Assembly: GCA_958350755.1 (NCBI GenBank)
Contig: CATWID010000005.1
Coordinates: forward strand, 6,317-70,316
Source: an uncultured Collinsella sp.
GTDB lineage: Bacteria > Actinomycetota > Coriobacteriia > Coriobacteriales > Coriobacteriaceae
DNA length: 64,000 nt
Reading direction: 5' to 3'
In this document: positions 56,470 through 64,000 of the stretch, piece by piece
How the letters are laid out: every line of letters starts with the position of its first letter
How positions within the stretch are numbered: position 1 is the first letter of the stretch
The notes under the pieces: model-generated
Seen by the model: the letters and a program-made list of their open reading frames with translations, nothing else
The model's database searches: none
Told to the model about the DNA's origin: nothing
Position numbers and translations under genes: made by a program

Positions 56470-57870
56470 CTACTCTCCTCGCAGGTAGGCTTTGACGTCT
56501 TCTTCGATGGGGTCGTAAAGATCAGGGGCAATGCCGATGTACTTGCACGCCTCGTAGAGCACCGGCACCACGTTGGCGTGAATGGCGACGCAGTGGTGGA
56601 TGTAGGGGCCCTCGACGATCTTGGCCTCGAGGCGCTTGAGGTTGTCGACCTCGACCCACAGGTAGGTGCCCATACCGGCCGGGCCGTCGATGCCGCGGGC
56701 GTTGCCCAGCAGCAGCGAGTACTCGCCGTTGTCGCCGTCAAAGCGGGCAAGGGTGAGGTCGCCGTGCTTGGCCTCGGCCGTCAGCGCGCCGGGATGATCG
56801 AACGCCAGCGGATAGGTGAGCTTGGGCTTGACGGCCGCGCAGCTGCAGGGCCAGGGGCCGCAGTGCTGCAGCAGCTCGCCGTTCTCGTTATCGGGATGGC
56901 GCACGGTCCAGTCGGCGAACATGCCGCGGTGACGGCCCAGGTCGGCGGCCTCGACCATCAGCGCGGTGATGGCGCCGTGAATATCGGTCTCGCATACGAT
57001 AGGGATGCCCATCTCGTTGAGGATTGCGTTGGCGGCGCAGGGCATAATGCCCAACTCGTCCTGCAGGGCGTTCCAGCACTGGATGGCGCCGGCGTTGCAG
57101 CCGTACTTCTCGACCAAGCGCTTCATGGCAATGGCGAGTCCTGCGACCGCAGGAACCTTGTCCTCGGGGATGCAGATCTCAAAGCTGTCACCAATGTGGG
57201 CGAGCATGGCTGCCATGGCCTGCTCGTCAGCCTGGGCGTCGCGCACGGCCTGGACAAGCTCGGTCATGGGGATGGGCGAAAGCTGGATGTTGAACTTCTC
57301 GAGCAGCTCGCCCTCGTTGCACATGGTCGACCAGAAATCGAACGGACGGGTGGCCATCTGCAGGATGCGGGTGTGCTTGAAGGTCTTGACCACGTTGCAC
57401 ACGGCCAAAAAGTCCCAGACGCCGCGCTCGAACTCGGGATCGGTCAGACGGCAGTTGGTCATGTAGGTGAAGGGAACCTGGAAGCGGCGCAGGACCTTGC
57501 CGGTGGCGAACAGACCGCACTGGCTATCACGCAGACGGGTGCCGTCGGGCTCGGGGCGCTCGTCGCGCGGCCCCCACAGCAGCACGGGCAAACCGAGCTC
57601 GCGGGCAAGGCGGGCGCAGACATACTCGGTACCAAAGTTGGCGTGGCAGAGCATGATGCCGTCGACGCCCTCGGCGCGGAACTTCTCGACGATAGGCGCG
57701 ATATGGCTGTCGTCGAACAGCAGGCCCTCGTCGTTGATGTCGTCGATATCCACAATCTCGACGCCGATCTCGCGCAGGCGATCAGCCGTCAGACCGCGAT
57801 ACTTGATCGCGTCCGGCGCGCTAAAGATACTGCGGCGCGTGGGCACAAAGCCGAGCTTGATCTTGTCCAT
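56470..57870 (-). CDS. L-fucose/L-arabinose-isomerase-family sugar isomerase
   Basis: A 466-residue protein. N-terminal Rossmann-like domain (KLGFVPTRRS, EIVDIDDINDEGLLF, GIMLCHANFGTEYVC) and a fucose-isomerase-type catalytic part (QCWNALQDELGIMPC, IVCETDIHGAITALM, with Glu and Asp expected to bind a divalent metal; late His in GPYIHHCVAIHANV). It would interconvert an aldose and a ketose. First gene of the isomerase-transketolase-kinase operon. GGGGAGGA ribosome-binding site. Exact sugar unknown. Confidence 0.85.
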   Translation of the reverse strand: MDKIKLGFVPTRRSIFSAPDAIKYRGLTADRLREIGVEIVDIDDINDEGLLFDDSHIAPIVEKFRAEGVDGIMLCHANFGTEYVCARLARELGLPVLLWGPRDERPEPDGTRLRDSQCGLFATGKVLRRFQVPFTYMTNCRLTDPEFERGVWDFLAVCNVVKTFKHTRILQMATRPFDFWSTMCNEGELLEKFNIQLSPIPMTELVQAVRDAQADEQAMAAMLAHIGDSFEICIPEDKVPAVAGLAIAMKRLVEKYGCNAGAIQCWNALQDELGIMPCAANAILNEMGIPIVCETDIHGAITALMVEAADLGRHRGMFADWTVRHPDNENGELLQHCGPWPCSCAAVKPKLTYPLAFDHPGALTAEAKHGDLTLARFDGDNGEYSLLLGNARGIDGPAGMGTYLWVEVDNLKRLEAKIVEGPYIHHCVAIHANVVPVLYEACKYIGIAPDLYDPIEEDVKAYLRGE

Positions 57871-57889
57871 GTACGTCCTCCCCTAGTCA

Positions 57890-58020
57890 CATGTTCAGTA
57901 AACAGACGCATGTTTCGTTTTGTTCTGTTTACTAAATGTTTTACTCTTTTGTTTAAAAGTTTAGCGCGAAAGTCTCGTAAACGGTAGAGAAATCAGCCTA
58001 AACGGTATGTAAACAATCTG
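57890..58020 (-). promoter_or_regulatory. Promoter region with GTAAAC-type sites
   Basis: AGTAAACAGA (57897-57906) is complementary to TCTGTTTACT (57924-57933), with further half-sites GTAAAC at 57977 and 58009. Matches the palindromes at 33.6-33.95 kb, so the LacI protein encoded just downstream on the map (58128) probably represses the isomerase operon. Confidence 0.55.
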
Positions 58021-58036
58021 AACATACAAGGGCAAC

Positions 58037-58067
58037 AAAAAGAGGGCCCCGAAGGACCCTCTTTTGA
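58037..58067 (-). terminator. Terminator of the LacI gene
   Basis: AAAAGAGGG and CCCTCTTTT flank a GC-rich loop with GAAGG; on the minus strand it is followed by a T run (CTTTTTGTTG). About 60 bp beyond the regulator's stop. Confidence 0.85.
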
Positions 58068-58127
58068 ATAGCGCTATGTTTACTGCCCTAGCGAGCTTTG
58101 GCACGCTGCAGGCGATGCCGTCTCCGC

Positions 58128-59138
58128 CTAGATTTCGCGCACGCTCTGGCGCTCGACAAAATAGGTCGACACAGCCGTTTTGCAGGTGTAGCTCTTGGGA
58201 TTGCGGATGTTGCCCACCAGGCGGCGCACCGCGATCTCACCCACCTCGTGCTTGGGAACATGCACCGTGGTGAGCGGCGGGTTGGAAAAAGCGCCAAGAG
58301 ATAGGTCGTCAAAGCCGATGATCGAGACATCCTCGGGCACGCGAATGCCGTGCTCGTTGAACGCGCGCATGGCACCCACGGCGAGCACGTCGTTCTCGGC
58401 AAAGAAAGCCGTCGGCAGGTCGTCGTGCGAGGCATTGTCGAGCCACGCGCCCATGTCGCGATAAGCGCCCTCGAGCGTGGTGCCCAGCGTGACGCGCCAT
58501 GCCGGATTGGCCTCGAGGTCCGCATCCTCAAGCGCTTGGCGATAGCCGCGCTCGCGGTCCTTAAAGTTGCGGATACGAAGGTCGCCCGCCAGATAGCCGA
58601 TTTGCTTGTGACCTTTCTCGATAAGGTAGTCCACGGCACGCAGCACCGAATCGGTATTGGCAATGACCACGGCATCGAAGTACTGGCGGTCGCTCCAGCC
58701 ATCGAGCACAATCAGGTGGGCGGCGGCGTTAGCGAACAGGGCGTAGTCCTCCTCGCCCAACTCGGTGCCCATCAGCACGATGGCGGCAGACGGGTCGGCG
58801 ATCAGGCCCTCGACCTGCGGACGCACGGCGTCTAGGTCGCTAAAGTCGAGCGAGACAAAGCTCGTGCTCATGCCGTGGCGACGCGCCTGGCGCTCCACGC
58901 CCTCGATGACCGCGGGGTGGAAGGTGCTCTCGTCCAGGATGGCGCCCGTCTTGCGCGCGAGCACAAACTGGATGCTCTCGAGCTGCGTCGACTGCTGATA
59001 GCCGAGCGACTGCGCGCACTCCAGGATGACTTTGGCGGTCTCCTCGCTCACGCTGCGCTTGCGGTTGAGCGCGTTGGACACGGTCGCAGGCGAAAAACCG
59101 GTGATGCGGCTGATCTCGCGAACACTTGCTTTGGCCAT
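58128..59138 (-). CDS. LacI-family transcriptional regulator
   Basis: A 336-residue repressor: N-terminal HTH (VREISRITGFSPATVSNALN) with hinge (RKRSVSEETAKVI), then a periplasmic-binding-protein-like effector domain (from about 62; VLMGTELGEEDYALF, PTAFFAENDVLAVGAM, ISIIGFDDLSLG-like). Start at 59138 behind GGGGGA; the frame is open to 59219. Flanked by GTAAAC/GTTTAC palindromes on both sides, so autoregulation and control of the isomerase operon and the 33-34 kb genes are likely. Confidence 0.92.
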   Translation of the reverse strand: MAKASVREISRITGFSPATVSNALNRKRSVSEETAKVILECAQSLGYQQSTQLESIQFVLARKTGAILDESTFHPAVIEGVERQARRHGMSTSFVSLDFSDLDAVRPQVEGLIADPSAAIVLMGTELGEEDYALFANAAAHLIVLDGWSDRQYFDAVVIANTDSVLRAVDYLIEKGHKQIGYLAGDLRIRNFKDRERGYRQALEDADLEANPAWRVTLGTTLEGAYRDMGAWLDNASHDDLPTAFFAENDVLAVGAMRAFNEHGIRVPEDVSIIGFDDLSLGAFSNPPLTTVHVPKHEVGEIAVRRLVGNIRNPKSYTCKTAVSTYFVERQSVREI

Positions 59139-59217
59139 TGTTCCCCCTAGTAACGGTCGCGGTCGAGCATCGTGGCCTGACCGCCCCGTGACTCGACAAC
59201 TAAACGACCGCAAATTC

Positions 59218-59256
59218 AATCTAAACAGAATAGTAAATGTTTAATAGCTAGTTTAG
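59218..59256 (-). promoter_or_regulatory. Possible LacI autoregulatory site
   Basis: CTAAAC (59221-59226), TAGTAAATGTTTAATAG (59231-59247) and GTTTAG (59251-59256) cluster in the LacI gene's upstream region and share half-sites with the sites at 33.6-33.95 and 57.9 kb. Confidence 0.45.
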
Positions 59257-59341
59257 CCTGTTGTCAAGCGAAGCGACGCGACTATTCCCCCAACGGGCGT
59301 ATTTACTCGGTAGCTAATCTGGAACGGGGCACAGAAACCGT

Positions 59342-60316
59342 TTAGCCAAGGATGCGAGCCATGCGTGCCTTAAACTCCGCGAGGAAACGTGGGGCGTCCA
59401 CGGTGAGCGCCACGAGCGCGCTCTTATCTGGATCGGACAGACGGTGCTCGTCGCAGATGGTGCGGCCGCGATACTCGCCCAGCAGGTCGACACGCAGGTT
59501 ACAGCCGAGCGCACCCACGAGCGTGGGATCAATCGCCACGGCAACCGCCAGCGGATCGTGCAGCGCGCAGCCGCCCAGGTAGGGCGCGTTCATTTCGTAC
59601 GAACCGATATAGTGCTCGACCATGCTCGCAAACGCGCAGCCAGCCATAGTGCCCGAGCCCGTCCAGCCGGCAACGTCGCGGCGCGTGAGCACCACGCGGT
59701 GCGTCACATCCAAGCCCACCATGGTGAGCTTGCGGCCCGAGCGCAACACGGCGTCGGCAGCCTCGGGGTCGCCCGCCATGTTGGCCTCGGCGCCCGCGCT
59801 CACGTTGCCGGGCACGGTAAGCGCACCGCCCATCACGACCACGCGGCCGATGGACATCATCGCCGCCGCATCGCGCTCCAGGGCAAGCGCCAGATTGGTG
59901 AGCGGGCCGGTCGCAACGTAGGCCAGATCGGGACCATAGGTACGCGCGGCATCAATCAGGTAATCGACCGCCGCATTGCCATCGGCCGACGTCGCGCCCA
60001 CCGGCTCGTACGGCGAGGCGGGCACGCTTGCGCCGCCAATGCCGTTCTTGCCGTGGATAAGCGTGGTGGACGCCGGCGGCGTGTAGGGTTCGGTCGCTTT
60101 CACGGGACGATCGGCGCCCAGGTACACCGGCACCTCGGGACGACCCAACAGGTCGAGCACCGCCAAGCAGTTGTGCGCCGACTGCTCGACGCGCACGTTG
60201 CCAAAGCACGTGGTGATGCCGACGAGCTCCACCTCGGGGCTCGCGATGGCATAGGCGAGCGCCATCGCATCATCCACACCCATATCCAGATCAAGGATCA
60301 GCTTCTTGGTTGCCAT
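59342..60316 (-). CDS. Inosine-uridine-preferring nucleoside hydrolase
   Basis: A 324-residue enzyme that splits nucleosides to base and ribose. Ca2+-binding DLDMGVDDAMALAYA, TTCFGNVRVEQSAHN, LAYVATGPLTNLALAL, GGALTVPGNVSAGAEANMAGDPEAAD and a late His region (GGCALHDPLAVA) are all present. It starts 4 bp after the ribokinase stop, so ribose released here would be phosphorylated by its partner. No transporter is linked. Confidence 0.93.
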   Translation of the reverse strand: MATKKLILDLDMGVDDAMALAYAIASPEVELVGITTCFGNVRVEQSAHNCLAVLDLLGRPEVPVYLGADRPVKATEPYTPPASTTLIHGKNGIGGASVPASPYEPVGATSADGNAAVDYLIDAARTYGPDLAYVATGPLTNLALALERDAAAMMSIGRVVVMGGALTVPGNVSAGAEANMAGDPEAADAVLRSGRKLTMVGLDVTHRVVLTRRDVAGWTGSGTMAGCAFASMVEHYIGSYEMNAPYLGGCALHDPLAVAVAIDPTLVGALGCNLRVDLLGEYRGRTICDEHRLSDPDKSALVALTVDAPRFLAEFKARMARILG

Positions 60317-60320
60317 TGTT

Positions 60321-61316
60321 CTACTCCGCTTCTCCGTCTACATCCAAACCGTCTAAACCAAACTTGTGCTCGACTTCCGCACGCGTGGGAATTGATTGCT
60401 GAGCGCCCAGGCGCGATACCGTCACCGCCGAGGCGCGAGCACCCGCGGCCATGCACTCAAAGAGCGGCAGACCCTCCAGACGAGCTGCAGCAAGCGCACC
60501 AATAAACGTATCGCCCGCGGCCGTCGTATCGACCACCGCGCTCGAAAGCGCCGGCATGCGCAGCGGCTCACCGCCATCGCCGAGCGTAACCGAGCCGGCG
60601 CCGCCCAGCGTGATGACCGCGGCGCCGGCGCCCTTGTCGAGCAGCGCATTGAGCGCGGCGACGCAACTCGCATCATCTGTGGGCAGAATGCCCGTCAGCA
60701 TCTGGCACTCGGTCTCGTTGGGGCAGACCAAGTCGACCGCAGGCCACGCTCCTGCCGGCAAATCGCAGGCGGGCGCAGGGTTAAAGACCGTATAGAACCC
60801 CAGCTCGTGAGCGCAAGCAAGCGCCTCGGCCGTCGCTGCAAGGTCACATTCGCCCTGGGCGATAAAGACGCTTCCGGCAGCCGGGGCAAACTCGCTGGCA
60901 TCGCCGTCGAGCTCGTCGGCCACCAAGCGCCTCAGTGCACGGGCAACGTCCTCGCCCGCAAGCGCATGGTTGGCGCCCGGCGACAGCACGATGCGGTTGT
61001 CGCTCTCGCAGCGAATGATAGTCGCGGTACCGGTCTCCACGTCATCGCGACGCGCCACAAACTCAACGCCCACGCCGGCATCCTGGAGCCCTGCCACAAG
61101 CGCATCGCCAAAGGTATCGCGCCCAACAGCGCCAATCATGCACGTGCGCGCACCCATGCGCGCAGCAGCGACGGCCTGGTTAGCGCCCTTGCCACCAGCG
61201 TTGGTGATAAAACCGCTGCCACCGACTGTCTCGCCCGCACGCGGCATGCGCTCGCACGCCACCGAAAGGTCCATGTTCATGCTGCCGAACACCGCAACGA
61301 TGCTGTGATCCGCCAT
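60321..61316 (-). CDS. rbsK: Ribokinase
   Basis: A 331-residue PfkB-family kinase: [20 protein letters not shown], the Gly-Gly substrate motif [17 protein letters not shown], and [20 protein letters not shown] with the catalytic Asp. Start at 61316 behind GAGGAGG. It forms an operon with the nucleoside hydrolase for nucleoside-ribose salvage. Other PfkB sugars cannot be excluded but motif content is that of RbsK. Confidence 0.93.
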   Translation of the reverse strand: MADHSIVAVFGSMNMDLSVACERMPRAGETVGGSGFITNAGGKGANQAVAAARMGARTCMIGAVGRDTFGDALVAGLQDAGVGVEFVARRDDVETGTATIIRCESDNRIVLSPGANHALAGEDVARALRRLVADELDGDASEFAPAAGSVFIAQGECDLAATAEALACAHELGFYTVFNPAPACDLPAGAWPAVDLVCPNETECQMLTGILPTDDASCVAALNALLDKGAGAAVITLGGAGSVTLGDGGEPLRMPALSSAVVDTTAAGDTFIGALAAARLEGLPLFECMAAGARASAVTVSRLGAQQSIPTRAEVEHKFGLDGLDVDGEAE

Positions 61317-61503
61317 GGAAACCTCCTCGTCTTCAGGCTTTGCGCCCACCGTCGACCAACGATTGTGCACTCTCGCACCCCCTATAACTTTAGTCCACTT
61401 TGATGTGGACGCGCGCTTGAGCTTACGCCAGCAGCAAGCATTCACAGGGGCAGGCAGCTACAATGAATACGTGCTGATTATTCTCGTCATTGGATGATGT
61501 TTT

Positions 61504-63720
61504 ATGGAACAATTCTCGCAATCGGGCTCGCGCGGTCGACGCCGCACGGGCAACGAGCCGGCGCCGCACGAACGCGTGAAGGGCGAACGCCGTGCCAACG
61601 AGCCGCGACGCACCGCGAGCCCCCATCGCGCTTCTGCCAACAACGCGGGCCGCGCCAACACTCCCGCCGCGGAGCAGACGCCTGCTCGCCCCAAGTCCCG
61701 CTACATCCCTGCCCTTGACGGCCTGCGCACGCTTGCCGTCGTCGCGGTGGTGCTCTATCACCTCAACCTCACGTGGGCTCAGGGCGGCCTGCTTGGCGTC
61801 ACGATCTTCTTTGTGCTTTCGGGCTATCTGATCACGCGCTTGCTGCTCAACGAAGTCGCTAAGACCGGTCGCATCGACCTTAAGAGCTTCTGGATTCGCC
61901 GCATCCGTCGCCTGGTCCCCGCCGTGGTAACGGTAGTGTTCGTGACCTGCGCGCTGTGCACCATCTTTAACCACGTGATGCTCACCAAGATGCGTCCCGA
62001 CATTCTGCCGTCGCTGCTGTTCTTTAACAACTGGTGGCAGATTATGCAGGACGTCTCGTACTTCAACGCCCTGGGCGACCCCTCGCCGCTTACGCACTTT
62101 TGGTCGCTCGCCATCGAGGAACAGTTCTACCTGGTTTGGCCACCGCTGCTGTTTGCCATGGTGTCCATGCATGTGAGCAAACCCAACACGCGCCGTGTGG
62201 TCCTGGGACTCGCAGCGGTATCCGCCCTTGCCATGATGGTGCTCTACAACCCTGCCGCCGACCCCAGCCGCGTGTACTACGGCACCGACACCCGCGTCTT
62301 CTCGCTGCTGCTGGGCGCCTGGATGGCCTTTATCCCCGATCGCGACCTGGCGCCGGTGTGTCTCGCTCATCGTTTGGGGCTCAATCGCCTGGCTGGCGCC
62401 GCCAAGCACGGCAAGAACGCCGAGGGCAAGCCTAGCGAGAAGGCCGACAACGCAGCCGAGACCGTCCCGGCACAGCCGAGCGCCCTCGTGCGCTTTTGGT
62501 CCTCGCCCGCATCCATCGATGTGTTGGGCGTCGTGGGTCTGGTTGGCCTTGCCGCCATGGTCGCGCTCACCAACGGCTACACCGCGTTCCAGTATCGCGG
62601 CGGCACGCTGCTATGCTCCATCCTCACGCTCATGGTCATCGCGGCCTGCGTGCAGCCCCAGGGAATGGTTGCCCGCGCACTGTCCGCCGAGCCGCTCGTG
62701 TGGGTTGGCAAGCGCTCGTACAGCATCTACCTGTGGCACTATCCGCTACTGTTGCTCATGAACCCGGTCGCCAACATCAACGATACGCCGTGGTGGCAGT
62801 ACATTTTGCAGGTGTTGTTGGTGGTCGCCGTAGCCGAATGTTCATATCGCTTTATCGAGACGCCGTTTAGAAAGGGCGCCTTTGGGCGCACCGTATCCGA
62901 GTTTCGCGACGGCACCGCCACGCCCGCCAACTGGGTACGCGCGCACGTCCCTGTCTGCGCAGCCTGCGCTGTCGTGTTGGTCGTTGCACTGGGCGGCCTG
63001 GTCTTTGTGCCCGAGACGTCTGCACTGAGCGGTGAGGGCGCCGAAGTCCTCAACAAGGAAGCCAAGAACACCGCGCCAACGGACCAACAGGCAGCCGACG
63101 ACACCGACAAGGACAACGACGGCTTCCCCGATGGCTCCTACGACCTGTTGATGATCGGTGACTCCGTGTCGCTGCGCGCCGTCGATTCCTTTGACGGCGT
63201 GTTCCCGCACAGCCATATCGATGCCGAAAAGGGCCGCCAGTTTGATGCGGGCCGCGCGACATTTGAGGGCTATCTCCAACAGAACCTTGCCGGCAAGATC
63301 GTGGTCTTTGCACTGGGAACCAATGGCTTGGTAACCGACGACCAGATCGACGCCATCATGGCCGATGCAGGAGATAAGCGTATTGTGGTGTTTGTGAACA
63401 CGCGCAGCCCGCAGCCGTGGGTTGGCTCTACCAACCAGGCCATCGCCAACGCCGCTACGCGCTACAAGAACGTGCGCGTTATCGACTGGTTCGGATACAG
63501 CGCCAATCGCAACGACCTGTTCGATGGCGATGGCACGCACCTATCGACCACTGGCGTGACTGAGTACCTCAACTTGATCCACGATGCAGTCAAGAAGGAC
63601 CTGCCCGTGCATCCCGAGGATCACGTCAACGATCCGCAGCCGGCAGCCGTCAAGTCTGCCACCGACGCGCTCGTCAATGCGCTCGCTCTCAAGCCGCACA
63701 AGCTGGGCACCGACAAGTAA
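61504..63720 (+). CDS. OatA-like membrane O-acetyltransferase with SGNH domain
   Basis: A 738-residue protein. A long basic, disordered N-terminus (about 1-60) precedes an acyltransferase-3 domain of ten or so membrane segments (YIPALDGLRTLAVVAVVLYH, FFVLSGYLITRLL, HFWSLAIEEQFYLVWP). A roughly 80-residue Thr/Ala-rich linker and an extracellular SGNH hydrolase domain follow (LLMIGDSVSLRAVD with the Ser; DGTHLSTTG with Asp/His). Family members acetylate peptidoglycan or glycans and affect lysozyme resistance. Monocistronic, divergent from rbsK. Confidence 0.92.
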   Translation: MEQFSQSGSRGRRRTGNEPAPHERVKGERRANEPRRTASPHRASANNAGRANTPAAEQTPARPKSRYIPALDGLRTLAVVAVVLYHLNLTWAQGGLLGVTIFFVLSGYLITRLLLNEVAKTGRIDLKSFWIRRIRRLVPAVVTVVFVTCALCTIFNHVMLTKMRPDILPSLLFFNNWWQIMQDVSYFNALGDPSPLTHFWSLAIEEQFYLVWPPLLFAMVSMHVSKPNTRRVVLGLAAVSALAMMVLYNPAADPSRVYYGTDTRVFSLLLGAWMAFIPDRDLAPVCLAHRLGLNRLAGAAKHGKNAEGKPSEKADNAAETVPAQPSALVRFWSSPASIDVLGVVGLVGLAAMVALTNGYTAFQYRGGTLLCSILTLMVIAACVQPQGMVARALSAEPLVWVGKRSYSIYLWHYPLLLLMNPVANINDTPWWQYILQVLLVVAVAECSYRFIETPFRKGAFGRTVSEFRDGTATPANWVRAHVPVCAACAVVLVVALGGLVFVPETSALSGEGAEVLNKEAKNTAPTDQQAADDTDKDNDGFPDGSYDLLMIGDSVSLRAVDSFDGVFPHSHIDAEKGRQFDAGRATFEGYLQQNLAGKIVVFALGTNGLVTDDQIDAIMADAGDKRIVVFVNTRSPQPWVGSTNQAIANAATRYKNVRVIDWFGYSANRNDLFDGDGTHLSTTGVTEYLNLIHDAVKKDLPVHPEDHVNDPQPAAVKSATDALVNALALKPHKLGTDK

Positions 63721-63746
63721 CCTGCAACGCAAACTTCCCACATCCG

Positions 63747-63778
63747 GAGGGGGTGCCTGCCACGGCAGGCACCCCCTC
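63747..63778 (+). terminator. Hairpin terminator after the acyltransferase
   Basis: GAGGGGGTGCCTGCC and GGCAGGCACCCCCTC, 15-bp complementary arms with two bases between them (opening to a four-base loop), 27 bp past the stop. No T run follows. Confidence 0.7.
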
Positions 63779-64000
63779 TGGCAGTTAGGGACGTTCCTTA
63801 TGTGCCAGCACCTAGGGACACTCCTGACACAGCCGAGGAACGCCCTCCTTGCGACCGAATTCTGGGCACCTCGCCACCCCGAACGTTGTTTCCAAGCCCA
63901 CACCCGCAGCAAACAACCCAAAATCACTCTTTTCGAGCCGGCTCCAGGTAGCGCACAGAGATGTGGTGTAAGAGGCGGGGCATGCCCCGCCTCCGCCCTT
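63779..64000. other. Terminal intergenic region with palindrome
   Basis: Short GGGACGTTCC/GGGACACTCC phrases around 63788-63820 resemble the GTCCCC repeats elsewhere. GAGGCGGGGC-AT-GCCCCGCCTC (63972-63993) is a perfect palindrome, probably the terminator of a gene beyond the window. No gene with a supportable start is visible. Confidence 0.6.

Noticed and set aside
63541..63927. Minus-strand frame of 128 codons at the right end
   Set aside because: It overlaps the conserved SGNH end of the acyltransferase and the terminator; no start signal or recognised domain.

Overview
The window looks like a chromosomal segment of a high-G+C, gut-type anaerobe of the Coriobacteriia, most probably Collinsella or a close relative. 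The reasons are the codon usage, the dense PTS and GH1 6-phospho-beta-glucosidase content, a HypC/D/E/F maturation cluster, LuxS, and repeated intergenic elements of a kind I associate with that genus. This is inference from style and gene content, not from a marker gene; no rRNA, tRNA, CRISPR array or transposase was found.

Layout. 0-3 kb: a truncated exported protein, a LytTR/AgrC-like two-component pair and a small hypothetical. 3.3-9.9 kb: thioredoxin, a small helical protein, NikR, and the [NiFe]-hydrogenase maturation genes hypF, hypC, hypD and hypE; hypA/hypB and the hydrogenase itself are not here. 10-16.25 kb: a PTS island (HPr, GH1, EIIA, EIIC and EIIB on the minus strand, with a divergent LicR-type regulator). 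Its five minus-strand sugar genes except HPr are visibly AT-richer than their surroundings, and it is bracketed by two copies of the last 57 bp of hypE. 16.4-18.9 kb: HAD phosphatase, lipoprotein, stand-alone EIIA-Glc. 19-25.4 kb: GH1, AraC regulator, a GH106-like glycoside hydrolase, an RpiR regulator. 25.5-30.4 kb: an HTH-desulfoferrodoxin fusion, pyrE, and an Mg2+ P-type ATPase with an unusual leader. 30.6-37.1 kb: a DUF4038/GH140-like (apiosidase-like) hydrolase, an EIIBC permease, an esterase and a DUF1593 nucleoside-hydrolase-like protein. 37.5-41.8 kb: two zinc-ribbon proteins and an SPFH protein (YdjG/YdjI-like) plus a lipoprotein. 42-46 kb: a NarL-type regulator, its DesK/NarX-type kinase and a 7TM protein with a degenerate kinase end. 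46.3-52.2 kb: a third GH1, a DUF4867 protein, and a second AT-rich sugar cluster (esterase, EIIBC, LicT-type antiterminator). 52.4-61.3 kb: luxS, then FGGY kinase, split transketolase and L-fucose-isomerase-like protein, a LacI regulator, nucleoside hydrolase and ribokinase. 61.5-63.7 kb: an OatA-like acyltransferase.

How it works together. Most of the window imports and cleaves plant-type glycosides. PTS permeases phosphorylate beta-glucosides, three GH1 enzymes split the phospho-glycosides, and the GH106-like and GH140-like enzymes could trim rhamnose or apiose. The isomerase/kinase/split-transketolase set would feed a released pentose to central metabolism. Palindromic GTAAAC/GTTTAC sites occur upstream of the 33.5-34 kb genes, the 57.9 kb operon and the LacI gene, suggesting one LacI regulon. 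The EIIBC permeases have no EIIA domain and may use the stand-alone EIIA at 18.3 kb.

The most striking non-coding result is a structured element found four times (about 8.7, 17.4, 26.4 and 54.6 kb). It has a long outer stem, a conserved internal loop and a terminal hairpin, and three copies also carry a small covarying hairpin plus a CGACGCTGC linker. In all four it follows a gene on that gene's strand. It should be compared with the published Collinsella-1 RNA candidate before being called new.
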